From the NCBI GenBank assembly GCA_910576555.1, contig CAJTIY010000002.1:62001-126000 (forward strand): DNA of 64,000 nt, read 5' to 3'. Position numbers and translations under genes: made by a program. Below the pieces are notes generated by a model. The model saw nothing but the letters and a program-made list of their open reading frames with translations, was not told the DNA's origin and searched no databases. This stretch comes from an uncultured Alistipes sp. (GTDB lineage Bacteria > Bacteroidota > Bacteroidia > Bacteroidales > Rikenellaceae). Below, piece after piece: positions 25,258 to 33,777 of the stretch (within the stretch, counting starts at the first letter, position 1; the number at the start of each line of letters is the position of its first letter).

Positions 25258-26574
25258 TCATTTGTAGCGGATCCAGCGGACGATCTCCTTGAGCGTCGGC
25301 TTCTTGCCGTACATGAAGATGCCCACGCGGTAGATCTTGGCCGCGAACCACACCATCGCGACGAACGAGGCGTAGAGGATCGCCAGCGAGAGGGCCACCT
25401 CCCACCACGGGATGTCGTAGGGGATGCGGGCCATCATGACGATGGGCGACGTGAAGGGGATCATCGAGCACCAGAAGGCCAGCGGCGAGTTGGGGTCCTT
25501 CATGACGGTCATCATCACGATGAAACTGAAGATGATGGGCAGCGTGATGGGCAGCTGGAGCTGCTGCGAGTCCTGCACGTTGTCGACGGCCGAGCCCACG
25601 GCGGCGAACATCGCCGAGTAGAGCAGGTAGCCGCCGAAGACGAACAGCAGCAGGCAGCCGAAGATGCGCACGATGTAGCCCGTGTCGGTCACGGCCGCGA
25701 CGGCCTGCAGCATGTCGCGATCGAGGCCCGCGACCGCGGCGTCGGGTATCCCCTGCCGCAGGGCCTCGGCGCCGGCCATCACGTCGTCGGGCATGATCAT
25801 CGGCATGACGATGCTGCCCAGACCCACGATCAGCACGCCCCAGATGAGGATCTGCACCACGGCGACCGACGCCACGCCGAGGATCTTGCCCAGCATCAGG
25901 TCGAAGGGCCGCACCGAGGAGACCATCACCTCCAGCACGCGGCTGTTCTTCTCCTCGATGACCGACTGCATGACCATCGCGCCGTAGATCAGCAGGAACA
26001 TGTAGAGCACCATGCCGAGCAGGAACCCGGCGGCGGTGGCCACGGCCGACGAGCCGGCCTGCGCCTCCCCGTCCTGCGACTTGTCGTTGCGGAAGGTCTG
26101 CATCGTGACGCGGGTCTTCACCTCGTCGAGGATCTGCCTGAGGTTGTCGATGTCGTAGGCCTTGAGCTTCTCGGCCTCGAGGATCGCCTCGATGCGCCCC
26201 GTGATCCCCTCCTCGACGGAGAGCGACGAGGAGCCGTTGGCGTAGAGCCGCACGTTGGCGGGGTTGTCGAGGATGTCGGGGCCGATCCACAGCACGCCGA
26301 ACTTGTCGGTGAGCGACCGGCGGGCCTCGTCGGTCGTCAGGTCGGTGGTCTCGAAGCGGATCTCCTCGCTGCTCTCGAGCCGCGGGGCGATCAGGCCGCT
26401 CTCGTCGATGACGGCGACGGTCTTCTCCCCGCCCCGCGAGAACTGCATGACGAGTGCCGGAGCGGCCATCAGCGCCAGCATCAGCAGGGGCATGAGCAGC
26501 GTCGAGACGATGAAGGATTTCTTGCGGACGCGTTCGTTGAATTCGCGTCGGATTATGATCGATACGTTGGACAT
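25258..26574 (-). CDS. ABC-2 type exporter permease (NatB-like)
   Basis: Inner-membrane permease; 438 aa. Layout: a cytoplasmic N-terminus MSNVSIIIRREFNERVRKKS, one helix (FIVSTLLMPLLMLALMAAPA), a large extracytoplasmic domain to about residue 225, then five or six helices, with an ILLIYG-like block and IPFTSPIVMMARIPYDIPWW near the end, which is typical of NatB/ABC-2 permeases. Its ATPase partner is directly upstream (78 bp). The substrate is unknown; relatives export Na+ or peptides. Confidence 0.9.
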   Translation of the reverse strand: MSNVSIIIRREFNERVRKKSFIVSTLLMPLLMLALMAAPALVMQFSRGGEKTVAVIDESGLIAPRLESSEEIRFETTDLTTDEARRSLTDKFGVLWIGPDILDNPANVRLYANGSSSLSVEEGITGRIEAILEAEKLKAYDIDNLRQILDEVKTRVTMQTFRNDKSQDGEAQAGSSAVATAAGFLLGMVLYMFLLIYGAMVMQSVIEEKNSRVLEVMVSSVRPFDLMLGKILGVASVAVVQILIWGVLIVGLGSIVMPMIMPDDVMAGAEALRQGIPDAAVAGLDRDMLQAVAAVTDTGYIVRIFGCLLLFVFGGYLLYSAMFAAVGSAVDNVQDSQQLQLPITLPIIFSFIVMMTVMKDPNSPLAFWCSMIPFTSPIVMMARIPYDIPWWEVALSLAILYASFVAMVWFAAKIYRVGIFMYGKKPTLKEIVRWIRYK

Positions 26575-26652
26575 GATCGGATGTTTTGGGGGTGTTCCGA
26601 AGGGCGGCTGCGGATGCGTCTCCGCCGCGGTTCGTCCTCCGGTCCGCCGCGT

Positions 26653-27573
26653 TTAAAGTTTTCCGCCTACGGCTCTTATGAATATGTCGTTCATCGAGGG
26701 GATGATCTCGCGGAACGAACGCAGCTCGACGGCTTCGTTCGCCGCGGCGATCACCGGGCGCACGTCGGCGTCGTCGGCCACGTGGAGCTTCAGCGAGCGG
26801 TAGATCGTCTCCCCCTCGGCCCCTTCGAGCACCTCGCAGCGCCCCGCGAGGGCTGCGCGCAGCGCCTGTTCGTCGCCGCGGTAGTCCACCTCGAAGATGT
26901 TGGCGCCGTGGCGGCGGCGGATCTCGTCGACGTTGCCCGAAAGGATGTTGCGCGACTTGTCGATCAGCGCGATGTGGTCGCAGATCTCCTCCACCGACGA
27001 CATGTTGTGCGTCGAAAAGATGATCGTCGCCCCCTTGTCGCGCAGCGTCAGGATCTCCTCCTTCAGCAGGTTGGCGTTGATCGGGTCGAAGCCCGAGAAG
27101 GGCTCGTCGAAGATCAGCAGCTCGGGTTCGTGCAGCACCGTGACGATGAACTGCACCTTCTGGGCCATGCCTTTGGAGAGCTCCTCGACCTTCTTGTCCC
27201 ACCACCCTTCGATGCCGAACTTGACGAACCACTGCTTGAGCCGTGCGACGGCGTCGCGGCGCGAGAGTCCCTTGAGGCGGGCGAAGAAGAGGGCCTGCTC
27301 GCCCACCTTCATCTTCTTGTAGAGCCCCCGCTCCTCGGGCAGGTAGCCGATGCGGCGGGTGTCCACGGGCGCGAGTTCGCGGCCTTCGAGCAGCACGCGG
27401 CCCGAGTCGGGCGCCGTGATGCGGTTGATGATGCGGATGAGCGTGGTCTTGCCGGCGCCGTTGGGGCCCAGCAGGCCGTAGACCGAACCGCGGGGAACGG
27501 CGAGCGATACGTCGTCGAGGGCCTTGTGTCCGGCGTACTGCTTGGCGACGTGTTCGACGGTGAGTAGATCCAT
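26653..27573 (-). CDS. ABC transporter ATP-binding protein (NatA-like)
   Basis: 306 aa ATPase that powers the permease downstream. Walker A is GPNGAGKTT (near residue 37), the signature LSKGMAQK, Walker B LLIFDEPFSGFDP, and the switch region ATIIFSTHNM. It has the C-terminal extension (about 90 aa) usual in NatA/DUF4162-type ATPases. The ATG at 27573 gives MDLLTVEHVAKQY. A good promoter lies 30-60 bp upstream, so this gene begins the two-gene operon. Confidence 0.93.
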   Translation of the reverse strand: MDLLTVEHVAKQYAGHKALDDVSLAVPRGSVYGLLGPNGAGKTTLIRIINRITAPDSGRVLLEGRELAPVDTRRIGYLPEERGLYKKMKVGEQALFFARLKGLSRRDAVARLKQWFVKFGIEGWWDKKVEELSKGMAQKVQFIVTVLHEPELLIFDEPFSGFDPINANLLKEEILTLRDKGATIIFSTHNMSSVEEICDHIALIDKSRNILSGNVDEIRRRHGANIFEVDYRGDEQALRAALAGRCEVLEGAEGETIYRSLKLHVADDADVRPVIAAANEAVELRSFREIIPSMNDIFIRAVGGKL

Positions 27574-27602
27574 AGGCGGAAGGATGTTTGGTTTTCCGAG
27601 GA

Positions 27603-27632
27603 CAAATATAGCGTATAATTCCGAATCGCAAA
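27603..27632 (-). promoter_or_regulatory. Promoter for the ABC exporter operon
   Basis: On the minus strand, TTTG at 27629-27632 and TATATTTG at 27603-27610, spacing 18 bp, both exact. Confidence 0.75.
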
Positions 27633-27815
27633 AAATATTTATCGAAAATCGATAAGAATGCGGGGCGAAATTATACAGTCTCCGCGCTGCGCCGGCCCCC
27701 GGCGCGGCGGGGCGGTCGCCGGGGACCGGCGGAAAAGCGGAGGGTCGCCACGCAAGAAACGCCGCGGCGGGGGAAGGTCGCGGCCGAAATGCGGGAAAAA
27801 TCGAAAAAGTTGTCG

Positions 27816-27823
27816 TATCTTTG
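27816..27823 (+). promoter_or_regulatory. -7 element for lysE-cmk-ispH
   Basis: TATCTTTG matches TAnnTTTG exactly, 30 bp before the lysE ATG. No clear -33 TTTG was seen. Confidence 0.6.
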
Positions 27824-27852
27824 CTCCCTGAAATCCGCTTTTGCGACCAGAT

Positions 27853-28530
27853 ATGGCACTCGACATCTTCGAAGTACTGTTCCGCGGCATCTGCGTGGGT
27901 GTGGCGGCGTCGATCACGGTGGGCCCCGTGGCCGTGCTGTGCATCCAGCGCACGCTCTCGAAAAACCGCCGCTCGGGCATCGTTTCGGGCATCGGCGTCG
28001 CGTGCGCCGACACCTTCATGGCGATGGCCGCGCTGTTCTTCTACTCGATGCTGCAGAGCCGGATCGAGCAGTACAACACGCTGCTGCGCGTCGTGGGCGG
28101 CATCTTCGTCATGGCCGTCGGGGTCTACATCTTCTCGCAGAATCCCGTGCCGCAGATCCGCCGCAACCGGGCCGGCAAGAGCTCGCTGTGGCAGGATTTC
28201 GCCTCGATCTTCGGCCTGACGCTCGCCAACTTCATCATGGTGATCCCCTACATCCTCGCCTTCTTCGCCGTGTTCAAGATCTCGGGCGGCGACGTGGCCG
28301 GCGGCGGCTTCGGGGGCTTCGTCCGCGCGGTGTTCGTCATCGCGGGCTTCTTCGGGGGCGCCGCGGCGTGGTGGACGCTGCTGGCCTGCGTCATCAACCT
28401 GTTCCGCCGCCGCTTCCGCCCGCGGCACATGCTGACGATCAACCACGTGGCGGGACTCCTCATCGGCATATTGGGCATTTACACCATACTTTCGACCTTT
28501 TTTGATATTTTCCCCGATGTCGGACACTGA
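27853..28530 (+). CDS. LysE/RhtB family translocator
   Basis: Inner-membrane exporter of amino acids or related metabolites; 225 aa with about six helices. The N-terminal block GICVGVAASITVGPVAVLCI and QRTLSKNRRSGIVSGIGVACADTF correspond to the conserved LysE start. The substrate cannot be told. The ATG at 27853 is used (MALDIFEV). Its last 14 bases overlap cmk, which suggests translational coupling. Confidence 0.88.
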   Translation: MALDIFEVLFRGICVGVAASITVGPVAVLCIQRTLSKNRRSGIVSGIGVACADTFMAMAALFFYSMLQSRIEQYNTLLRVVGGIFVMAVGVYIFSQNPVPQIRRNRAGKSSLWQDFASIFGLTLANFIMVIPYILAFFAVFKISGGDVAGGGFGGFVRAVFVIAGFFGGAAAWWTLLACVINLFRRRFRPRHMLTINHVAGLLIGILGIYTILSTFFDIFPDVGH

Positions 28531-29218
28531 ACGCAAGATCATAATCGCCGTCGACGGCTACTCGTCGTGCGGTAAGAGCACCTTCGCCAAAGCCATCGCC
28601 GCGCGACTGGGCTATATTTTCATCGATACGGGCGCCATGTACCGCGCCGTGACGCTCCACGCCCTCGAACGGGGCGCCATCCGCTCGGGCATCGTCTACG
28701 AGGAGGAGGTGGTCGCGCTGCTCGACCGCATCGCCATCACCTTCCGCTTCAACCCCGAGCGCGGGGCGAGCGACATCTACGTCGACGGCGATCTGGCCGA
28801 GGGCAAGATCCGCACGCTCGAGGTGAGCAACTGCGTGAGCCGCGTGAGCGCCATCCCCGAAGTGCGGGCCAAATTGGTGGCCATGCAGCAGGAGATGGGC
28901 CGCCGCAAGGGGGTGGTCATGGACGGCCGCGATATCGGCACGGCGGTCTTCCCCGATGCCGAGCTGAAGCTCTTCATGACGGCCGATCCCGCCGTGCGGG
29001 CGCGCCGCCGCTACGACGAGCTGACGGCCAAAGGCGAGCGGGTGTCGCTCGGGGAGATCGAGCGCAACGTCCGCGAGCGCGATGCCGCCGATACGTCGCG
29101 CGCCGTCTCGCCGCTGCGGCAGGCGCCCGATGCCGTGGTGCTCGACAACAGCCGCATGACCGTCGACGAGCAGATGGCGTGGTTCATGGAGCTTTTCGCA
29201 AGCCGCATGGAGCGATGA
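28517..29218 (+). CDS. cmk: Cytidylate kinase
   Basis: Phosphorylates CMP and dCMP with ATP; 233 aa. It has the P-loop GYSSCGKST, the NMP-binding IDTGAMYRAVTLHA, MDGRDIGTAVFPDAELKLFM and the lid RYDELTAKG. The ATG at 28517, which overlaps the lysE end by 14 bp, places the P-loop at residue 12 as usual. ispH follows after 52 bp, an order common in Bacteroidota. Confidence 0.96.
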   Translation: MSDTERKIIIAVDGYSSCGKSTFAKAIAARLGYIFIDTGAMYRAVTLHALERGAIRSGIVYEEEVVALLDRIAITFRFNPERGASDIYVDGDLAEGKIRTLEVSNCVSRVSAIPEVRAKLVAMQQEMGRRKGVVMDGRDIGTAVFPDAELKLFMTADPAVRARRRYDELTAKGERVSLGEIERNVRERDAADTSRAVSPLRQAPDAVVLDNSRMTVDEQMAWFMELFASRMER

Positions 29219-29270
29219 TGCCGGGAGGAGTCGATGCGTCGCGGAGCGGCGGGGCCGCCTTCGCGTCCGA

Positions 29271-30161
29271 ATGTCAGCTGCGGCTATGGTGAGGGTCGAG
29301 ATCGACGATCGGTCGGGCTTCTGCTTCGGCGTCGTGCGGGCGATCACGGAGGCCGAACGGGCCCTCGAGGGGAGTGGCACGGTCTTCTCGCTGGGCGACA
29401 TCGTCCACAACCGCATCGAGGTGCAGCGCCTCGAACGCATGGGGCTGCGCACGGTGTCGCACGACGACCTGCCGCGGCTCGCGGGCCGCAGGCTCTTCAT
29501 CCGCGCCCACGGCGAGCCGCCCGCGACCTATGCCGAGGCGCGGCGGTGCGGCATCGAGGTGATCGACGCCACCTGCCCGGTGGTCGCCCGGCTCCAGAAG
29601 CGGGTCGTGGAGGCCCACGCCGCGATGCGGCGGGCCGGGGGGCAGGTCGTGATCCTCGGCAAACGGGGCCACGCCGAGGTGGTGGGGCTCACGGGACAGG
29701 TCGCCGCCCCGACGATCGTCGTCGAGGGGGCCGCCGATCTGGAGCGCATCGACTTCGCGCGCCCGGTCTACTTCCTCTCGCAGACGACGCAGAGCATCGC
29801 GCTGTTCGAGGAGCTGGGCGCCGAGATCCGCCGCCGTGCGGCCGATCCCGCGGCGGTGCGGGTCGACGACACGATCTGCCGGCAGGTCTCCAACCGCGAA
29901 CAGCACCTCGCGGCCTTCGCCGCGCGCTTCGATGCGGTGGTTTTCGTCGCGGGCCGCAAATCCTCCAACGGCCGCGTGCTCTCGGAGGTGTGCCGCGGAG
30001 CCAATCCCCGCACCTACTTGGTCGAGGAGGCGGGCGAGATCGACCCGGCGTGGTTCGACGGAGCCGCCTCGGCGGGGGTCTGCGGCGCCACATCGACGCC
30101 GAAGTGGCTGATGCGCGCGGTCGCCGACCGCATCGTCGCCCTCACGGGCGGCGACCGCTGA
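29271..30161 (+). CDS. ispH: 4-hydroxy-3-methylbut-2-enyl diphosphate reductase
   Basis: Last enzyme of the MEP isoprenoid pathway, an iron-sulfur protein that makes IPP and DMAPP; 296 aa. The three cluster cysteines are visible in SGFCFGVV, DATCPVV and GVCGATSTP, with AHGEPP and NGRVLSEVC as further family blocks. The start may be 29271 (MSAAAMVRV) or 29286 (MVRVEID); the second fits the family length slightly better. The stop codon falls within the first unit of an intergenic repeat array. Confidence 0.95.
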   Translation: MSAAAMVRVEIDDRSGFCFGVVRAITEAERALEGSGTVFSLGDIVHNRIEVQRLERMGLRTVSHDDLPRLAGRRLFIRAHGEPPATYAEARRCGIEVIDATCPVVARLQKRVVEAHAAMRRAGGQVVILGKRGHAEVVGLTGQVAAPTIVVEGAADLERIDFARPVYFLSQTTQSIALFEELGAEIRRRAADPAAVRVDDTICRQVSNREQHLAAFAARFDAVVFVAGRKSSNGRVLSEVCRGANPRTYLVEEAGEIDPAWFDGAASAGVCGATSTPKWLMRAVADRIVALTGGDR

Positions 30162-30307
30162 CACCCGCTGGAGTCCGGGGACACCCGGGGATACCTGCTG
30201 ACACCCGCTGACGTCGTCAGCACCCGGGGGCACCCGGGGACACCCGCTGACGTCGTCGGCACCCGGGGATACCCGCTGGAACCCGCTGATGTCCGGGGGC
30301 ACCCGAA
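30155..30307. repeat. Degenerate tandem repeat array after ispH
   Basis: About 150 bp built from 10-bp elements of the types ACACCCGCTG and ACACCCGGGG. A longer unit with CACCCGCTGACGTCGTC occurs at 30202 and 30241, a 39-bp period. It begins inside the ispH stop codon and ends 40 bp before the next gene. No spacers or hairpins typical of CRISPR or terminators were seen. Confidence 0.75.
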
Positions 30308-30347
30308 GCCGCCGGACCGTTGTACGAACATTCAATCGAACAGATCC

Positions 30348-30836
30348 ATGAATACCTATCTTCGCCGCTCGGTAAAATATTTCGTCGCCCTGTGCGTTCT
30401 CTGTATGGCCCTCATCGCCCTCAACCTGACGACGGGCATGGCCGCGCTCTCCTTCGAGCAGACGCTCTACGCGATGTTCCACACCCCGCGCGGGCTGCTG
30501 CTGCCGGCGACGATCGTCGTGCTGGCCGCCCTCTATCCCCGCTTCGGCTTCTCGGTGCGCCGGATCGAGGGCGACACGGAGCGCCACCGCACGCAGATCG
30601 AGCAGGCGTTCCGTTCGGCAGGCTTTTCGCTGTGCTGCGAAGGGGACGAGACGCTCGTCTTCCGCGCCGACGGCTTCGTGCGGCGGCTCGCGATGCTCTG
30701 CGAGGACGAGGTCCGCGTGTCGCAGTACGGACAGTGGATCGTGCTGGAGGGCAATCGCCGGGGCGTGGCGCGTGCCGCCTACCGGCTGGAGTCGTACCTG
30801 CAAATGATCGGACACGATGAACAAGAACACGAATAA
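30348..30836 (+). CDS. Small two-helix membrane protein of unknown function
   Basis: 162 aa that I do not recognise. Two membrane segments (about residues 12-30 and 47-63) are followed by a charged cytoplasmic domain with conserved-looking FGFSVRRIEG and a C-terminal YRLESYLQMIG. The last 20 bases overlap the CtpA gene in another frame, so the two are likely coupled. The layout (short membrane anchor plus alpha/beta domain) gives no catalytic motif. Confidence 0.75.
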   Translation: MNTYLRRSVKYFVALCVLCMALIALNLTTGMAALSFEQTLYAMFHTPRGLLLPATIVVLAALYPRFGFSVRRIEGDTERHRTQIEQAFRSAGFSLCCEGDETLVFRADGFVRRLAMLCEDEVRVSQYGQWIVLEGNRRGVARAAYRLESYLQMIGHDEQEHE

Positions 30837-32493
30837 ACCCCTTTTGCGCCGCACGGCGGCGGCCGCCGCGCTCGTCGCCGCTGCCGCCTGCACGCTCTTC
30901 GCCCACCGCAACGACTTCGGACTGGGCCGCAACATGGAGATCGCCGTCAACATGATGCGGACCCTCTCGCAGGAGTACGTCGACCCGATCGACCCCGACA
31001 AGCTGATGGAGGGGGCCGCCGCGGGCATGGTGGCCGATCTGGACCCCTACACGGAGTTCATCCCCGAGAGCGGGATGCAGCGCTTCGAGCTGCTCACCAC
31101 GGGCAAGTACGGCGGCATCGGTTCGCTGATCCGCCAGAAGGAGGACTACGTGCGCATCGCCCAGCCCTACGAGGGCTCGCCGGCCGACCGCGCGGGGCTG
31201 AAGATCGGCGACCGGATCGTCGCCATCGACGGCGAGGATGCCGCGGGTTTCACCACCGAGCAGGTCTCCGACCGCCTCAAGGGCGAGCCGGGCAGCCGCG
31301 TGCGGGTGACGGTGCGGGGTCTCGACGGCGCGGAGCGTACGGCGACGATCGTCCGCGAGCGGATCGCCATTCCGGGCGTGCCCTACGTCGGATGGGCGGC
31401 CGAGGGGATCGGCTACATCCGCCACAGCGACTTCACGGAGGGGTGCTCCGAGGAGCTGCGGGCCGCGATCGAGCGGCTGCGCGCCGAGGGCGAACTGAAG
31501 GGGCTGGTGCTCGACTACCGGTCGAACGGCGGCGGCATCATGCAGGAGGCGGTGAAGATCCTCTCGATGTTCGTGCCGAAGGGCACCGAGGTGGTCACCA
31601 CCGAGGGCCGCACCGAGGCGTCGCTGCAGCGCTACGCCACGGCCTCGGAACCGGTGCTTCCCGATCTGCCGCTCGCGGTGCTGGTCAACGGCAACTCGGC
31701 CTCGGCCTCGGAGATCGTCGCCGGGGCGCTGCAGGACCTCGACCGCGCCGTGCTCGTGGGGCAGCGCACCTACGGCAAGGGCCTCGTGCAGTCGACCCGT
31801 CCGCTGGGCTACAACGCCCTGCTGAAGCTCACCACGGCCAAGTACCGCATCCCCTCGGGCCGCTGCATACAGGCCGTCGACTACTCCCGCTCGCAGGAGG
31901 GCGAGGTGCGCGCCGTGCCCGACTCGCTCATCGGCGAGTTCGCCACGCGCGGCGGCCGCAAGGTCTACGACGGCGGCGGCATCATGCCCGACATCCGCAC
32001 CGAGCCGCAGTACGTGAGCCGCTTCGCGGCGACGCTCTATGCGCTGGGCTTCATCGAGGACTTCTGCGACGACTGGATGCGCCGCCGGGGCGACGAGCCG
32101 ATCGACCTGCGCACCTTCACGATCTCCGATGCCGACTACGCCGACTTCGTCGCCTTCATGCGGGACAAGGAGGTGCCCTACGAGTCGGATACGCGGCGGG
32201 CGCTCAAGGCGCTCCGCAAGGCCGCCGAGAGCGACCGCTTCGCCGACCTGCAGCAGACCGTCGAGCGGCTCGAGTCGGAGGTGGAGGACGACACGCAGGC
32301 CAACCTCGCGACCTACCGCAAGGAGATCGCCGAGGCGATCGACAACGACCTCGTGCTGCGCCGCGGCTATGTGCGCGGCGTGATCGGACGTTCGCTTGCC
32401 GGCGACGGGGAGCTGCAGCGCGCCGCGGAGCTGCTCCGCGACACGGCCGAATACCGCCGTATCCTCGCCGAACAGGATACGGAGCGGAAATAA
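30817..32493 (+). CDS. C-terminal processing peptidase (S41, CtpA/Prc family)
   Basis: Periplasmic serine protease with a Ser-Lys dyad that trims or degrades envelope proteins; 558 aa. It has an N-terminal signal or anchor with a possible lipobox (AAAAC), a PDZ domain around residues 95-165 (YGGIGSLIRQKEDYVRIAQP), and the S41 core with SNGGGIMQEAVKIL, the nucleophile in NGNSASASEIVAGAL and the lysine in TYGKGLVQ. A C-terminal helical tail of about 150 aa follows. Overlap with the preceding small membrane protein suggests an accessory role for that protein. Confidence 0.94.
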   Translation: MNKNTNKPLLRRTAAAAALVAAAACTLFAHRNDFGLGRNMEIAVNMMRTLSQEYVDPIDPDKLMEGAAAGMVADLDPYTEFIPESGMQRFELLTTGKYGGIGSLIRQKEDYVRIAQPYEGSPADRAGLKIGDRIVAIDGEDAAGFTTEQVSDRLKGEPGSRVRVTVRGLDGAERTATIVRERIAIPGVPYVGWAAEGIGYIRHSDFTEGCSEELRAAIERLRAEGELKGLVLDYRSNGGGIMQEAVKILSMFVPKGTEVVTTEGRTEASLQRYATASEPVLPDLPLAVLVNGNSASASEIVAGALQDLDRAVLVGQRTYGKGLVQSTRPLGYNALLKLTTAKYRIPSGRCIQAVDYSRSQEGEVRAVPDSLIGEFATRGGRKVYDGGGIMPDIRTEPQYVSRFAATLYALGFIEDFCDDWMRRRGDEPIDLRTFTISDADYADFVAFMRDKEVPYESDTRRALKALRKAAESDRFADLQQTVERLESEVEDDTQANLATYRKEIAEAIDNDLVLRRGYVRGVIGRSLAGDGELQRAAELLRDTAEYRRILAEQDTERK

Positions 32494-32595
32494 CCATCGG
32501 ACGGAGCCGGGGCGGACGGAGCCGGTTCCGGCCGCCGGGCGGAGGAGATCCGCCGTGCGGCTCCGTCGCAACCGAAACCTCGAATCCGTTACGCC

Positions 32596-33777
32596 ATGAA
32601 ACTGCGTCGCGACATATTTTCGTTCCGCAACCGCGTGTCGGTGATCGTCGCCGGCATCCTGCTCGGCGTGCTTTCGCTGCTCTACACCAACAACATGGCC
32701 CAGCGCCTCAAGGAGAAGGAGCGGCACGATGTGGCGCTGTGGGCCCACGCGATGGAGCGCGTGATCCGCGACATCGACGGGCGGACGATCAACGATCCGC
32801 TGATCGCCGACATCATGAACAACGGCAACAACATCCCGTTCGTCATCACCGATCAGGACCTCAACCCGATCCACTGGCACCTGATCCCCAGCGAGCTGAT
32901 CGACCACCCCGACCGCCTGCGCCGCCGCATCGACCGCATGACGGAGGAGAATCCCCCCATCCCGATCCGCTACCGCTGGACGCCCGACCCCGACCACTAC
33001 CACATCATCTTCTACAGCGACTCGGCGCTGCTCAAGTCGCTCTACTACTTCCCCTATATCCAGCTGCTGGTCATCACGGTCTTCATCCTGCTGGGCTTCA
33101 TCGCCTTCCGCTCGACGAAGCAGGACGAGCAGAACCGCGTCTGGATCGGACTGGCGAAGGAGACGGCCCACCAGCTGGGCACGCCCACCTCGTCGCTGCT
33201 CGGGTGGATCGAGTACCTGCGCGCGCAGCCGGTCGATCCGGCGGCCGTCGAGGAGATGCAGAAGGACCTCGCCCACCTGATGAAGATCGTCGACCGCTTC
33301 TCGAAGATCGGCTCCGAGACGCCGCTCACCCCGGCCAACATCAACGAGACGGTGGGCGAGACGGTGATGTACTTCCGCAAGCGCATCCCGCGCAACGTGA
33401 CGCTCGACTACAACGGACTGGCCATCGCCCCGGTGCAGGCGTCGATCAACGCCGCGCTGTTCGAGTGGGTCGTCGAAAACCTGCTCAAGAACTCGCTCGA
33501 CGCCCTGCAGGGCCACGGCGCGATCGAGGTGCGCATCTCGTCGGACGACCGCAACGTGATGATCGACGTCAGGGACACCGGCAAGGGCATTCCCAAGAGC
33601 AACTGGAAGCGGATCTTCGAGCCGGGATTCACCACCAAGACCCGCGGCTGGGGCCTCGGGCTCTCGCTTTCGCGCCGCATCGTCGAGGAGTACCACGGGG
33701 GCCGCATCGCCGTCATCGATTCGGAGATCGGCCGGGGTACGACGATCCGCATCACCCTCAAACGTCTGTTCGAATGA
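32596..33777 (+). CDS. Sensor histidine kinase (orphan)
   Basis: 393 aa inner-membrane kinase. Two helices (about residues 14-30 and 154-171) flank a sensor domain of about 120 aa. The phosphoacceptor region reads KETAHQLGTPTSSLLGWIEY (His192), a divergent H-box typical of a Bacteroidota group. The HATPase domain has ENLLKNSLDAL (N-box), DVRDTGKGIP (G1), FEPGFTTK (F-box) and GWGLGLSLSRRI (G2). No response regulator gene is nearby. The stop overlaps the next ATG (ATGA), so the DUF4271 protein is probably translated with it. Confidence 0.92.
   Translation: MKLRRDIFSFRNRVSVIVAGILLGVLSLLYTNNMAQRLKEKERHDVALWAHAMERVIRDIDGRTINDPLIADIMNNGNNIPFVITDQDLNPIHWHLIPSELIDHPDRLRRRIDRMTEENPPIPIRYRWTPDPDHYHIIFYSDSALLKSLYYFPYIQLLVITVFILLGFIAFRSTKQDEQNRVWIGLAKETAHQLGTPTSSLLGWIEYLRAQPVDPAAVEEMQKDLAHLMKIVDRFSKIGSETPLTPANINETVGETVMYFRKRIPRNVTLDYNGLAIAPVQASINAALFEWVVENLLKNSLDALQGHGAIEVRISSDDRNVMIDVRDTGKGIPKSNWKRIFEPGFTTKTRGWGLGLSLSRRIVEEYHGGRIAVIDSEIGRGTTIRITLKRLFE

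Noticed and set aside
30155..30307. Repeat array considered as CRISPR
   Set aside because: Units are about 10 and 39 bp with no unique spacers of constant length, and no cas genes are nearby.
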